A stretch of DNA of 64,000 nt from the NCBI GenBank assembly GCA_002105175.1, contig MCGE01000021.1:62001-126000 (forward strand), given 5' to 3'. Positions 10,330 through 23,015 of this stretch are shown here, piece after piece. The notes below the pieces were generated by a model. That model was given only the letters and a program-made list of their open reading frames with translations. It was not told where the DNA came from and searched no databases. The position numbers and the translations under genes are program-made. How positions within the stretch are numbered: the first letter of the stretch is position 1; each line of letters starts with the position of its first letter. The stretch comes from Absidia repens (Eukaryota > Mucoromycota > Mucoromycetes > Mucorales > Cunninghamellaceae).

Positions 10330-11343
10330 CTATTCAAATAAACTAAATTCATCCTTCAAATCCGGGTCCATCATCGCCATGTTCGTCTCCAGCAGCCTCA
10401 GTTTCTGTTGTTCCAGGCGTTGTTGTTTGTGTTGATGCGCATTGGCCAATGGCGGTAAGCGTTTTGTTTTGCATTGCGTACAGTGTGATACACAATGCCA
10501 GCACCTTGTCAACAATGTATGGCATGCCCAACACCGTTCGGTCTTAGAAATGATTCTCGTACAATACTGTTGTTGCGGTTGCGGTTGCTGTTGCTGTTGT
10601 TGCTGTTGTTGCTGCGGTTGCTGCTGATTATTGTCGTTATGATTCGTCGTGTCTAGTTGTAACTCGTCCATCTGATCCTCAAGCGTTGAAGGAGGATCAT
10701 AACAACGTCGGATATCCAACTCGACTTTATCTACACATAATCGATCCAGGGTCCGTTGATATGCATCCAAATGAGGTTCATAATCCATATAATAATGATA
10801 GATATCCAGGTGGCGTAAGGCCAAGGAGCCCGGTTGCAAACTGCCTCGCTTGATCAGTTCTTGTAAGATCTTGGTATCGGTTTCGAGATTGGTATTGAAG
10901 CGTCGTTGCTTGGCACTGAGTCGTAACATGCGTGGGAACTTTACCATCATGACAATCGGTGAGATCATGGAATCGTCTGTCCCGTTCATACTTATCTATC
11001 AAAGAAAAAGACCGATTAATAAATTAAAAACAGAAAGTGAGATCGCTTGCTTAAAATAACCGCCACCACTTACTTGTTCAACTCGGAGACGTAACCCATG
11101 CCCATTGTCGTCTCGGAATCGTCGCAACGCTGCATACACGGCATGTAAACCATGGCTATCGAGATTGAATTCCAGTTGTTTCCAGATCGTCGGTGACGCC
11201 AATAACGAGTACCGGCACCACGTACATGTATCGAGCAAGTTCCATAAAGAGCATACATCAAGATACGACGCAATGGATGAGAGGAGTTCGGCAGGAAGAT
11301 GGATCAGTGATAATACGGGTGGTGTTGCTGGTGGTGAAGACAT
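10330..11343 (-). CDS. F-box protein with polyglutamine tract and Cys-rich tail
   Basis: Two exons (11343-11074 and 10995-10330; intron GTAAGTGG...TTTGATAG) give 311 residues. Residues 10-50 are an F-box: LIHLPAELLSSIASYL, then SLWNLLDTC and SPTIWKQLEF. The middle is charged with no clear LRRs. Then come a Q/P tract of about 22 residues and a cluster of eight Cys (CTRIISKTERCWACH, then RCWHCVSHCTQCK) that could bind zinc in a CxxC-rich fold. Family knowledge supports a Skp1-binding role; target unknown. The combination of F-box and C-terminal Cys cluster differs from the LRR F-box genes at the left of the window. Confidence 0.7.
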
Positions 11344-11566
11344 GGGGAAGAACGAGGTGTGGTATAGGTGTGGAAGAAAGAAAAAGGGAATGGAAGAAGT
11401 GTGTCAAAAAAAAAAAAATCCAAAAAGCTTATTCAGCAAAAGGGGACGGGATTTGAAATCATGGGCAACGAGGAAAAAAGAATTTAATACAATAAATAAA
11501 TCAAATAAATAAAAGGCTATAATACAAAAAAAACAAAAAGGAAAAAAAAAAAGAAGATTGGGGAGA

Positions 11567-14430
11567 TCATGTTCGCCACACAGGATCCCAAGGCCGTTGT
11601 TTGTCATAATTCATGATCGGTGTCGTTTGTGCTTGTGGTTGAGTTTGTGGTGGTAAAAAGGAAGGTCGATCGGTGGTACGATGGTTTGCTGGTTGCTGTT
11701 GCTGTTGTGATGAAGAAGAAGTCGTTGGACACACCAATGGATTTTCCTGTAACATGCCCATGGCTTTTGTTTCATCAAACATGATTTGGCCAAATAACCC
11801 CGTATCATATAAAAACGCACTGCTATTGAAATCAATGGTGGTGGCCCCTGAACCTGGAAAAGTGTCAGGAAGATCAAAAGACTGAGGTATGTCGGTAGCG
11901 GTAGTGACTGGAAGGGAGTAAGGATAGGGTGTGGCGGGTGACACAAGACCAGGCATGGACACTGGCGGGCCTCCTCCGAAAGAAGTGGTGGGTAACGATT
12001 GTTGCTGTTGAGGTGGCGCCGGTGGTGGTGGCAAAGCGTCCTCATTGGTGGGTGTGTTGTAGGATGGAAAGGGATGTTGTTGTTGGTGTGGGGATGACGG
12101 TAATTCATATCCAGTACGTTTATGGTGTTCTTCTTGTGAGTATTCGTACATCTTGCTATGTTGAACTATCAAATCCCTTGTGGTGCTGGATAACCGTTCA
12201 CAGACTGGCCAATAAGGTCGGAGTAACTATTTTTTTTAAAAAGAAATATGAGTGAGTTTGGAATCCATAGACAATAAAAAAAAAAAACAACTTTACCTCG
12301 ATCATATCGTATAAGAGTAACAAGCCCTTGGTGCCTTTTCGATGTTGTTCTTCGGTTTTTGTAAATGTGGAGGTCATGAGGATGGTGGCAAACATATAAG
12401 AGGAGTAGCCCATGTAGGGGATGACGTTGACACTACAGATATCCTTCATGGCCTGGAAGATGGGCATGACTTCGTGGACCACCCGTTTACACATGGCAAC
12501 GCTTTCATTGATCCGATCCCATGTTGATGACGAGAATTGTTGTTGCAACTGAGTGTTGTTGTTTGAAGATTGTTGGTGTTGATGATCGATATAGGCAAGA
12601 CTTCCCCGATGTAATGCCAAGACCAACGTTCGCCAAATCACATGAGCACATAAATAATGGTTGATTTTACCACGACTGGCACGTTCCAAATGAAATTCAA
12701 GATCTTGGTGAGAGAAATCATAATGGTCGGGAAGGCCGTTTTTCCAATCCATCAGTGCATCATTGAGTTGATCAAAATCATCCATAGGAGGCCATACTGT
12801 TGATTGCTGCTCAGTGTTGTTTTTGTTGTTGGCTTTGGCACGTTGCATCCCCTTGATCACCATACCAAATAATTCCATCAAGGTCAAATAGTGTCTGACA
12901 AACGAGCCCAACGAATCCGCTTTGACGGGTTTGTAGTCGACAGTCACGTTTTGGTGTATAGGATTGAGAAGCGCAAGGGATTCTTCGTCCGGTAACCCCA
13001 CATCGTAGTCGCCTTTGCTGAAGAATTGAGGTCGAGAATTGCCAGCACTGCCATATCTAACATAACAAACACAATTGTGTATGAGTCTCGTTTTGTTTGG
13101 GGAGCAGCAGGGGAGGGAGATCATTTTAAACTTACTTGTCAATATTGAAGCAACTCCAAAAAATCCGCCTTCGCATGAGCATGGCTACACGATCCATGGT
13201 GCCATCTTTTTTGTACACCGGGAGTTTCAGTGTTTCTTCTTTGTGGAACCCAAGTTCAAAGCAAATCCTAATTACATAAATCACATGAGCCACCGTTGCG
13301 CCACAAAGACACGTTTTTTTTGTTTTTTTTTAGGGGTATATACCTTGCCGCCAATCCACCATAGATCCAAGCCCTACCAGAAAAAAAAAAATTAAGTTTC
13401 TATAGTTACAGTAACGAACTCACCACCCTTGTTTTAAATAATTACCTTGAACCAGCAGCACGACCATATTCAAGACAAGCCATCACACCCCAGAATTGTA
13501 AATTAGGTACGGTGGGCTCAAACAAATCATTGCTGATCAAGGCACCGGCTTTTCTGGCAAATTTCTCACCGGCCCAATAAGGAGGGTCGGTTTTGATATC
13601 AGGATGATCCGAGAATCTAACAGAAAAAGAAAGGTGAGATCAGTTTTCATCACTCCTCTATCAACCCCACCGGAGTAATTCCCTTTTTTTTTTACCTTGC
13701 ACCAATGGCCATGACACTCCATAATAAAGGGGGCGAGATGGACCCATCTTTGATCGACTGCACCAAGGTGGCATGATGCACTAGTGGGAAGATCGAGTTG
13801 ATGTACTTGAAAAAAAAATCCACCAAATGAAGTACCACTTCCTCGGACGGCATGGTCACATCTACCAATAAGTAAGAAAAAGTAAAGTAAATTGGGCTGG
13901 TTTGCTTGGGAGATCGTTGTTCTCTTGTTGTTGTTTTTTTTTTTTTTACCTTCCGCGGTGGAGGTTGGTCCTGGTGCCAGAAATGGTGGTGGTGGGATTG
14001 ATCTTGATTCACCGCCATTGTTGCTGGCAGTGTTGCTGTTGCTATTGCCATCACCGGGAAGACTCGTCAATCGTCGTTCTAATAATGCTAATCGTTCCTC
14101 TAATAATTGTACATAGCCTTTCCTTGGTCCTCGTCGTTTGCACGCGGCATAAGAGCAATCGATAGCGGCGTTCATACAGTTTCTACAATTCGGTTTCGCA
14201 CCATCGCATCGTTTCTACATAAACAAAAAAAGATATATGAATATGAGGAATGAAGGCAGCGAGGTGATGAAGTTTAATGTGAGTTGTACCTTTTTCTTTC
14301 GACAGGGCGTGCAAGCTTGGGTGGCTCTTTCCCGTTTCTTGCCAGTTTTCAACGTAGAGTAATCAAAAGCGTCATCCTCGTCGGACGATGGGTGTTGATG
14401 ATGTTGTTGTGGTAGTAAGCGTCGTTCCAT
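11567..14430 (-). CDS. Zn2Cys6 transcription factor with fungal-specific regulatory domain
   Basis: Eight exons keep frame and give 774 residues: 14430-14290, 14214-13950, 13861-13696, 13616-13446, 13373-13344, 13267-13136, 13056-12297 and 12226-11567. The binuclear cluster has Cys 40, 43, 50, 57, 60 and 67 (ACTPCRKKK joined to KRCDGAKPNCRNC), and the first intron falls inside it. A coiled-coil dimerisation stretch follows (YVQLLEERLALLERRL). The middle homology domain is clear: VMACLEYGRAAGSRAWIYG, RICFELGFHKE, RRRIFWSCFNIDK and SRPQFF. The C-terminal 200 residues are Pro/Gln/Ser/Thr-rich, as in activation domains. It acts in the nucleus; target genes cannot be read from the sequence. Several introns start GTAAAAAAA and one exon is only 30 nt. 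Confidence 0.9.
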
Positions 14431-14738
14431 GGAGTATCAAAAAAGAAAAGGAGAGGAAAAAAAAAGAAAAAAAGGAGTGTGTGTGTGTGTGTGGAGTGGA
14501 GAGGGGACAACAAAAAAGTGAAAGACAAAAAAAAAAAAAAAAAAAAAGATTGAATGCCCGCAAGATAATCCTTTTATACCACCCCCCACCCACCCATCCA
14601 CCCACCATCACCTCCCCGGATCATAAACATCCGTGTCCCGAATGGGGCAAATGAAGACAAACTTACATTTTTTTTTATTGTAAAAAATGCATTTCAATAT
14701 GAAAATAAACCCGACTAAAAACAAAATCCGGCACACTA

Positions 14739-16414
14739 TCATCCATTTAATGGCGAATCCGGGAAATCCAAATCCCAAAATCCAGGCGGCGTACTTGGTT
14801 GTTTGTACCTTTCACGATGCCGAGAATACTTTTGGATCCTTTCTTCCACTCCCCCAGGGGCTGTGGCCGAAGTCGAGTTTTCAAAATACTAATTTCATTA
14901 GAAAAAAAAAAAAGAAAGATGGTGTTAGTTGTCTCCCCGGATGGTTCCTTCGTCCCATGTCCTTTTTTTTTTTTTACCTTGGCACAACATGCACATGTCA
15001 CTCCATGTAATTTGGCGCGTTCATCCTTTTTGCGTACCACTTCAGCATACGGGAATTCACTACGGAAAAAAAAGAAAACGAGTCAGTGGTGGGCCTCGAT
15101 TTTTCTTTTTTTTTTTCTGGTTCATTACCTATCAGGGGCCGGTCGTTTCAAAAAATGTCCGTCATCATTGTAATTCTTTCTAGATGGTTGGTTGGCGTCA
15201 ATGGTAGTGAGCGTTGAGCGTTGTTTCGACAACAACGACGACGACGACGACGACGAAGATTGAAACATTCTATCACGGTACTGTGCATACGTTAGAGGTC
15301 GGTGCTCGTCTTCATCCTGATTGCTATCGTGGTGGATCGTCAAGGCTAGTGACGGTTGCTGCTGCTGCGGCTGCGGCTGCTGCTGATGACGGTGATGCCG
15401 ATTGGTAGGGCTTTTTGATGGATCCCAAGCTGTCGTTTGATTGGTTCCTCGTTGTTGTTGCTGCCGGGCAATAGGCGTGTTGGATATAGGTGAGATGATC
15501 ACTGATACTTTTTGTTGTTGTGGTAGTGGTGGTGTGGTTTCATTGGTGAATGGTGAGCCGTCATTATCCTCCATGCCTCCTCCATCGGTGGTATGAGATG
15601 ACTGCGATGATATTTCCGTTACTGACACTGGTGGCGGTACTGCTGCTTCTGCTGCTGCTGCTGGTATATTGGTATCATCGTCTTTAGCATCTAATAAAGC
15701 TGATATTGGAGGCGGTGCATCGTGGGTGTTATGATTGTTCGTTGGAAGTGAGGAGCAGATTTCCCATTGTGAAGAACAAGAAGGAGCTGGAGGAGGATCA
15801 GTGGTATCAAAGAAAAACGAGTGCATATCTCTTTCTCCCAGTCGAATATGGATCAATGCATGGTCGTCATTATCATTGTCCTTGTCGGCGTTCTTTGGAT
15901 GCTGTTGTTGGTCGGTGGTAAATGGGTTGCTTTTGATGGAAGAGGGTAAAGTACGCCGTGAACTTGTTACAAAACTTTCTTCTATCATTGATATTGATGA
16001 TGTTGGTTGACCTGCTTCGACTTTGTCTAGTTGTTGTTTCCCATGCTGTTGATGTATGCTAACGAGATAAATTAGTACATAGTTTGTTGGCACATTGATT
16101 TGAGCACTTACAAGCCGCGTAGTAATCGAATCTTATCGTTTTGTTTCTTGATTAGCTTTTCATAACCTAATAAATCAATAGCAGATATTTTTGTTTTTGC
16201 TTTTAAGTATAATAGATGGAGAAGTGGTGACACGTTTTTGTTGTTGCTTGCTTACTGGCGATTTGTTTTTGTTGTAATACAATGGTCGTTTGTGCTTCAT
16301 GGAGATCTTCTTGGTCTATTAGCAAAATAAAAATAAAAAGTGAGTCAAGTGGGTGGTTTTCTCAGGAAGAATGTTTTACTTACATTCAGCTAAGGATGAG
16401 GAGGCTCCATTCAT
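14739..16414 (-). CDS. SAE2: Sae2/CtIP/Ctp1-like DNA-end resection factor
   Basis: Six exons (16414-16384, 16315-16256, 16166-16112, 16058-15129, 15059-14978, 14888-14739) keep frame and give 435 residues. The C-terminus carries the family signature: EVVRKKDERAKLHGVTCACC with its CxC/CC cluster, then a short linker, then SRHRERYKQPSTPPGFWDL and DFPDSP. The STPP sits where the CDK-phosphorylated Ser/Thr of Sae2/CtIP lies. The first three exons encode a heptad-like coil (HEAQTTIVLQQKQI, then YEKLIKKQNDKIRLL), matching the N-terminal oligomerisation domain. The long central exon is low-complexity Q/S/T/P with many SQ/TQ sites and is probably disordered. Role by homology: cofactor that stimulates Mre11-Rad50-Nbs1 to clip protein-blocked DNA ends and start homologous recombination. 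Divergent from the CRAL-TRIO gene across about 450 bp. Confidence 0.85.
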
Positions 16415-16868
16415 TGGTATATTGTATAAAAATTATTTGGTCCAACAAAAAAAAAAAAAAAAAAAAGCTTGACAGAGATATTTTTGCACGCTGGGTTTCA
16501 AACAAGGCACAAACCCTTGTTGTCAAATTTGTGCCTACCCGATCGCCCCACTGCTATTTGGCAATAATGCTAGACTGTAGTATATTTCTTTCACTGACAA
16601 AATGGTGTATACAACAGGAAACTTCTGGTTTGTGACTATATAAAAAGAAAGGGATGAAATCCCAAAAGACATAGCCATTGGATGGATTGGGCGGACATTG
16701 GGAGTGTAATAAAAAGTTAGTGCCGTCCTTCTATGTATGCATAGATTGGGAAGGAATGTGGAGAATGAACCAGGGGGAGGGGGGTATTGCCGATAGCAAC
16801 ATTATAAAACGGATGATGATTTTTTCATCTATTTCATTTCAGTTTATTCGCAAATCTTACCTATAACA
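16415..16868. promoter_or_regulatory. Shared divergent promoter region of the Sae2-like and CRAL-TRIO genes
   Basis: The two start codons point away from each other across this spacer. It holds a TATA-like element on the plus strand (ctatataaaaag, about 16636-16647), roughly 225 nt before the plus-strand ATG, and a 21-nt A-run near 16446. Promoter function is inferred from position only. Confidence 0.35.
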
Positions 16869-18585
16869 ATGACCAGCACCACCACTACTACTGCTCCTGC
16901 TGCTACTACTACGACTACTACTACTACTGTAAGCAGTGATCCACCGTTACAGGGACGCGTCGATACATTGACCGATGACCAAACGAAGATGCTGAAACAA
17001 ATCTGGCGTCAACTTTTAGTTTTATTTAAACAAAAAGGCGAGCCATGGACCCCTCCTTCACCCATCAATGATCCTACCACAACAACCAAAAAGAATAGGG
17101 ACGATGATACGATGTCTCAAAAAAGTCTCAGTCTCAGCCTCAGCTTCAGCAGCAGCAGCCTCGGCATCGGCAGCAGCAGCAGCAGCAAAAAAAAGAAGAA
17201 GAAGAAAAGCAAGAAATCGAGTAACGATGAACATGGATTTGAAACGAATTTATTTATTGGCAAGACATCGAATCCGGCATGGACATCGTTGGGGGTAGAA
17301 GAAGCCATGCCGTTGATTCCAGGTCATTTATTACATATGACGTTTTGGAATATGGTGACGGGCGATAACCCCGATTGTGTGGTGCTACGGTACTTGCGTG
17401 CAAGGAAATGGGATGTGGATGCCGCTTATACCATGTTACTCAATACACTCCGGTGGCGGATTTATATGCGTGTGGATGATGTGTCCGCGCTCGGTGAAAC
17501 TGGGATGGTGCGTGTTCTGGAGGAACTCAAGCCTGGAATGGGTGAACAGTTTTATTATAATGTCCATTCCAATAAAACTGTCCTTGGAGGCCCTGATAAT
17601 GCCGGTCGTGGCATTTGGTAAGGTCACTTGTTCCCGAAAAAAAGGAGTGTGGCGGACATTGATTTTTTTTTTTTTTTTTTTACTAGTTTTGTCAATGCAC
17701 GGTTCCATAGAAAAGAGGACCAGGATTTGGAAGTCATTAAATTATTAACTGTATACGTCATGGAGCTCTCTCGTATGATTGTCCATCAGCCAGTGGAAGC
17801 GGCATGTATTGTTTTTAATATGGAAGGGTTTACTTTGGCCAACATGGTAATGTGTCTAAACAAAAAAAAAAAAAAAAAAAGGAATTAGTCTCTCATCTTT
17901 TGGTTTTTTTTTTATTTTACTTAGGACTTTGAATTCACGAAATTTTTATTACATTGCTTTGAATCGTATTATCCAGAAACATTAGGCTCATGTCTTATTC
18001 ACAAAGTCCCATGGGTATTTTCTACAGGTAAAAAAGCAAAAAAAAAGAAAATGTGTGCGCCGCCCCCCCCTCTCATTTTCCGACTCTTTTCTTTTTTTTT
18101 ATTACCAAAAAGTGTGGACCATGATCACACCGCTCTTAGACCCTGTGGTCGCATCGAAGATCCGGTTCACCAAAACATTGAATGAGCTTTCACAACACGT
18201 ATCTACGGCAGTCTTACCACCGTTCTTAACCGGCAAAGAAACCATCAAGGTCGATAAGGGGGTTGAGGCGTCGCTGCAACGGACTCCACCACCGGAAGGC
18301 ACCCTCAAACGGCCTATGACACCTGAGGTGCTGGATTACAACACCATGATAGAAGAATATCAATACCAAACATCTTTATGGGCCGCCCAGTCCACCACCA
18401 AAGCCTCGGACCCGGAGCGAAAACAATTGGCCTTGATGTATCGACATGCCACCATCAATGCCGAACTTTACTTGCGCGGCCGGACGTCGTACCATGAGAT
18501 GGGCCTTGCCGGCGTTGAAAGGGGTCGTCTTTTGCTCAAGTATTTGGGAAAAGTACCCACCTTGGATATTACTGATAGTGTTTAA
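16869..18585 (+). CDS. CRAL-TRIO (Sec14-like) lipid-transfer domain protein
   Basis: Four exons (16869-17617, 17687-17846, 17925-18027, 18113-18585) give 494 residues in frame. The N-terminus has a Thr-rich stretch, then a long Ser/Lys low-complexity insertion. The CRAL-TRIO N-domain follows (CVVLRYLRARKWDVDAAYTM). The lipid-binding domain follows with VIKLLTVYVMELSRM, FNMEGFTLANMDFEFTKFLL and YYPETLGSCLIHKVPWVFST. Family role: binding and moving phosphatidylinositol or a related hydrophobic ligand between membranes; the ligand cannot be predicted. The C-terminal 120 residues look helical and are not part of the core domain. Two introns contain A- or T-runs over 10 nt. Confidence 0.85.
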
Positions 18586-19982
18586 ATAAATAATAACAAT
18601 AATAAAAAAAGAAAGCATTTTTCTTCCCCCTCCCGTCTCTTTGCTATGTGCTCTGATCCCCACATCGTTCCAAAAGTAAGAAAGGAAAATGCGCGCGAGT
18701 TTCAGCAAGAACGTAAAAAGTAACCCTACTGTGGTTTTTTTTTTTTAATCAATATTCAGTTTTAATTTAGTCTCACACACTTGCCAAGAAAAAAAATCCA
18801 CTGGGTGGGGCAAGTGGTCATAATGGGAGAATGAAAGAACGAGTGATTCTGGTAGGATAATTCACTAACCAGATATCAAACAAAATATTTGACATTGTTT
18901 ACCATTCGGTTTCGTTTAGAGAGTGGGATCAACCAAAAACAGACATACTAAATTTAAAAGCAGATGGTAAATGTAACTAAAAACTAAGAAAGCGAGATTT
19001 TTTGCAATAAGGAGAAAGGGCCTGTTGAAAGAAGTTCGTGTGAGGAAGTCTAATATGTAAGATTTGGAGGAATGATCAACACAAGCCTCAAGAGTGGGCC
19101 GGGGGGGAGATAAATGTAAAATTAGAAATAGAAAATAGACAATACAAGGCATAAGTAGGACTAAATGGAAAATCTGTCATTGATGTACAACAACAACCGT
19201 CAACACTAATCAAAACAGCTGATCTCAGTAAAAAATAAAATAAAAAGGATCTACTGCACTAGACATACGAAAGACTAATAAAACAGCTTTTCATTGAAGC
19301 ACGTAAAAAAAAAAGATATATTTTATTCAGATGTAGATGCAAAGTATGGACGAATTTAAACACTATGATAAGCTAATCAAGTCATCTAATGATGTCCTCA
19401 GATCCTAGATCCAAAATGAAAGGGTTTCCCCATGCATGTTGTCATCCCTGAGCTGAAACCTCTTCTAAACTAGTCCTAACACTAATATATGATCTTCATT
19501 ACCTCAAACAAATTGAATGATGAAGAAAATAAAGGGGAAGAAAAGAAGAAAAATGAAAAAGAAAATCCACGTGGGCGGGATTTAAATTGTTATCTCCCTC
19601 CCAAAGCCAAAACCGATCACCCAAAGCAGCACTTTTTTTTTTTATCATATCAGAAAAACATCTCCCCTTACTATGATGTACCTTTTGTACTTTTACTATC
19701 ATAATATATAACATTCAGTAGTTCAACGGTTTGATTGTCAATCAAAAAGAATAAACAATTATCTTTAGCATTTCCTGTGTGATCCAATTTCTTTTTTCCG
19801 TTCTTGTACCATATCATAATAATAATAATAATAATAAAGGGTCATTTTATTGAAGGGGGGTTATAATATATAAGAGTACAATAGTAAGGTGTGAGAGGGG
19901 GTGGAGAGTATCATATCAACGAAACTAACACTAAAGAGTACAATAAAAAAAAAAGGAGGAGAGAATCATCATCAAGAAGATT
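18586..19982. other. Intergenic region between convergent genes, with one dispersed repeat copy
   Basis: About 1.4 kb between the 3' ends of the CRAL-TRIO and chitinase genes. It contains the repeat at 19310-19500 and an AAT microsatellite near 19817. No other feature is supported. Confidence 0.45.
19310..19500 (-). repeat. Dispersed ~200-bp repeat, copy 2
   Basis: Core atgaaagggtttccccatg at about 19417-19435, preceded by gatcctagatccaa. It is followed by ctgagctgaaacc, cttctaaactagtcctaacac and, on the other side, ttttattcag: the same order of blocks as the copies at 7560 and 37081. Confidence 0.6.
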
Positions 19983-21738
19983 CTATTTTCGCACGGCTTG
20001 CATGGAGTTCAACAAAGAGTGATTGGCATCATCCTATATATTGTTCAGAACACATAGAAACAAATTCATTAGCAAAAAAAAAAAAACTACATTTTTTTTT
20101 TCTTTCTGTTCTTCTATTTTTTTTTTTTACCATTTCCAAGGACCAAATCATCAAGCCACCCAATTTATGCTGAACCACATACTCGGCCTTGGCTTTGAGC
20201 GAAGCAGGATTATCATACGTCAAAAGGGTCTTTTGATGGGTATTGTAAGCATAGGGTGTGAAAGTGGCATGATCCCAGAAGTTGGTCCAATCGGATTTGT
20301 TATGTTGCACGCCTTCAGAGACAATGGAGCGGTATTGGTATTCGCCACTGAAAGTCGCCTTGGCACCAGGACAAGGATCAGCACCCTTTTCATCGTACTT
20401 GTCACCTTGGATTTGGGTCTTGCTACGGAAAGGAACGGCGGCACGCGCACCCGTGGCTTTTTCATCCACAGCAGCTAAATAACCATAGAAAGGAACACCC
20501 ACAACCAATTGGTCACGAGACATACCGGCCGACGTCCATTGTTGGATGGCTTGTTCCACACTGCCTTGATCACCACCGTTCTTCAAAGCCGCATTGGCCC
20601 CAGTTTTGCTGTTCCATGTACCAGAAAGATCGTACACCTATCGGGGGTGGTGGTGATGAAGAAAAAAAAAAATGGTAAGTAAAAAAAGGTAGATGTTGAG
20701 AGAAATCGCGAAAATAAAAACTTTACCATCACGTTCAAGAAATCAACCGTCTTGGTCCATTCGGGATCCAATTTGGCGGAGGGTTGTTGGTTGCTATCAT
20801 AAAAAGGCATGGTGGAAACAGCAGCGGTGATTAATTTGTGTTGACCAAGATCTTGACGTAAAAGTTTCATCAACGATAAAAAGTTGGCGGTGTCGTCCTT
20901 ATCACTAAATTGTATATATTAGTCTGTTTGATTCAATTAAAAAAAATTGGACTAGTAAAACTTACACAGAGTTACAAGCAACACCATCAGGGCTATTGGG
21001 ATATTCTAATGAAAGAAATAGAAATACCAAAGGAATGAGATTGGGGGATGAATCCATATATATATATCTATTCTTAGCCATTTGTGCCATTTACCCCAGT
21101 CAATATCAATGCCATCCAAATTATATTCAGAAACAGTCTTGATAAGTGTTTTGGCGAATTTTTGACGAGAGCCAGAGGATTTGACTAAATCGGAGAAGTG
21201 GACTGAGCCAGACCAACTATACAGAAAAAGGAAATCAAGAGAGCGCCCAGAGTCGAGTGAGTATAAAAAAAACTGGATATGGATGATTGTTGAATGTGTT
21301 TTTTGTTTTACCCTCCCACACTGAGACTAACTTTTTTCTTGTTGCTGTGGGCTTCCTTGACAACTATATTTTTGAATGAAACATAAAGAGTTACACGACT
21401 GATAATAGAGCAGGATGACCCAAACTTGGTTGCTTACCTGTCTTTAATTGATTGGCATCAAAATCACCCAAAGAACCGGATTTGTCGGGAATGGCAAACG
21501 CGTAGTAAATGAGATCCAATTTCGACCAAGCGATTTTGGAAGGAAGAGCCTAAATAAAATATACACGTATGTCAGTTTGTCAAAATGCGTTTATCTATGA
21601 TATAATAAAACTTTTACATACCCAGTCAGTGACATAGGCAGAGATTTTCACATCGCTTGAAGCAGAAGCAGCAATAGAGGGCTCAATCAATACACAAGCG
21701 GTAACAAGTGTGGCCAAAGCCGCTTTGAATGAAACCAT
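19983..21738 (-). CDS. Secreted GH18 chitinase
   Basis: Eight exons (21738-21622, 21549-21438, 21363-21312, 21216-21095, 21005-20966, 20904-20727, 20637-20131, 20033-19983) give 392 residues in frame. Residues 1-24 are a signal peptide (MVSFKAALATLVTACVLIEP). The SxGG motif appears as KVSLSVGGW. The catalytic DxxDxDxE motif is LDGIDIDWEYP near residues 126-136, with the codon of the proton-donor Glu split by an intron. Later family blocks include AAVSTMPFYDS, VVGVPFYGY and GGLMIWSLEM, the last Trp lining the floor of the active site. It hydrolyses chitin outside the cell or in the wall. No chitin-binding module or GPI signal is seen, so it is a short free enzyme. Confidence 0.92.
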
Positions 21739-23015
21739 TTATATATAAAAAAAAAAAAAAAAAAGAATGGAATGGGGATGAAGAAAAAGAAAGGGAAGAA
21801 AAAGGAGAAAAAAAAAAGGGACGGTATTTTTATTTAGGGTAGATCCAAAAAAGTTTATTTTAATTGAATTTCCGCCAAGTGTAAGTAGTGACAATTGACA
21901 AAAGGAAACTAAGGGCCGCGCATTAATTTGTGCCACCCCGATTTGGGTCATTTATCATTTTTCTCCTAGTTGTTGTCATGATAATCATTAACAGAAAAAA
22001 AGATAGACTTGGCACTTATTACAATGAAAAGGAGGAGAAGCACTTACTTGCATTTGTACCAATCGCTCTCAGTATGTTCAGTCATTGGATTGATTAATCC
22101 GAAGTATAAAAAAAAAAAAAAAATTAACCAAATGGAATAAGGTTAATGAACACACACACCTACATCATTAATTATGATATGATGACACTTGATTTCATTC
22201 TCCGGTACTCCACCCTTTCCGTTTGGTTCTTTTAATAATATAACGAAATGATCCTTATTGACAACAATTCAAACTATATCCAATCATTCTTTTCCTTCCT
22301 CTTCTTGAAGTACATGTTCAAAAAAAAACAAGAAAAATCTCCTGAGAGAAAATAAAAATGACCCAAGGCAGAAAGAAAGAAAAAAGAAAAAAATAGTGTG
22401 GGCAACACAATTATATTAGAGGAACACAGGTAATGAACCTCGTTAAATAGAAAATCATCAACAAGAATTAGGCGTTACCTTTCTAGTCAAAGATCCAATT
22501 TCATTAATTTCGTTACTTTTCGTTTAGCGAGTGGGGGTATCTATTGCTCTGAAAACAGCACAAGAAAACAAATAAACGCCAAGATTGGTAACTCTTTCCA
22601 TATAGTATAGTATGGATGATCTTGTCTCCTCGCCCCCCCTTCTCATACAGTAGGGTAGAAACACCTTATTTTTAATGGAAGAGGTGATTTGGGCCTCATC
22701 TACCCAGACTTGGCTCGTGTGGACTGGTTAGCAATAAATAATAAAACTATCTTTTTTTCACCGAATATCATGCGTTCTCCACACAACCCCAGCCAGAAAA
22801 AAAAAAAAAAAGCAGATGTAGTAAAAGCAATTCTGTACAGAAAACAAAAAACAAAAAAATCAGGGGCAATGGGGATTTTCAGGGAAGGGGATTGGTCAGC
22901 TCGATCTAACCGGCGTTTGAATCTCTCACCCAAACAGAAAGGTTTGTTCTTTTTTTTTTTTTTTTGTTCAAGCTTTTAGCTCCTTTATTTTTTTTTTTTT
23001 ATTGTTTTATTTTCC
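21739..23015. promoter_or_regulatory. Divergent 5' region of the chitinase and ABC1-kinase genes
   Basis: 1.28 kb between two divergent start codons, AT-rich with A-runs at 21748, 22105 and 22797 and a T-run at 22950. No ORF of interest and no defined factor site. An acacacac stretch lies near 22150. Confidence 0.35.

Noticed and set aside
16490..16565. Possible tRNA on the minus strand (GGTTTGAAACCC-like end)
   Set aside because: No cloverleaf could be drawn with a proper anticodon arm.
20220..20482. Plus-strand ORFs over the chitinase
   Set aside because: Antisense shadows of the GH18 exon.
22860..22925. tRNA-like text (ggtcagctcgatc ... gtttgaatctc)
   Set aside because: A/B-box-like words are too close together and no acceptor stem can be paired.
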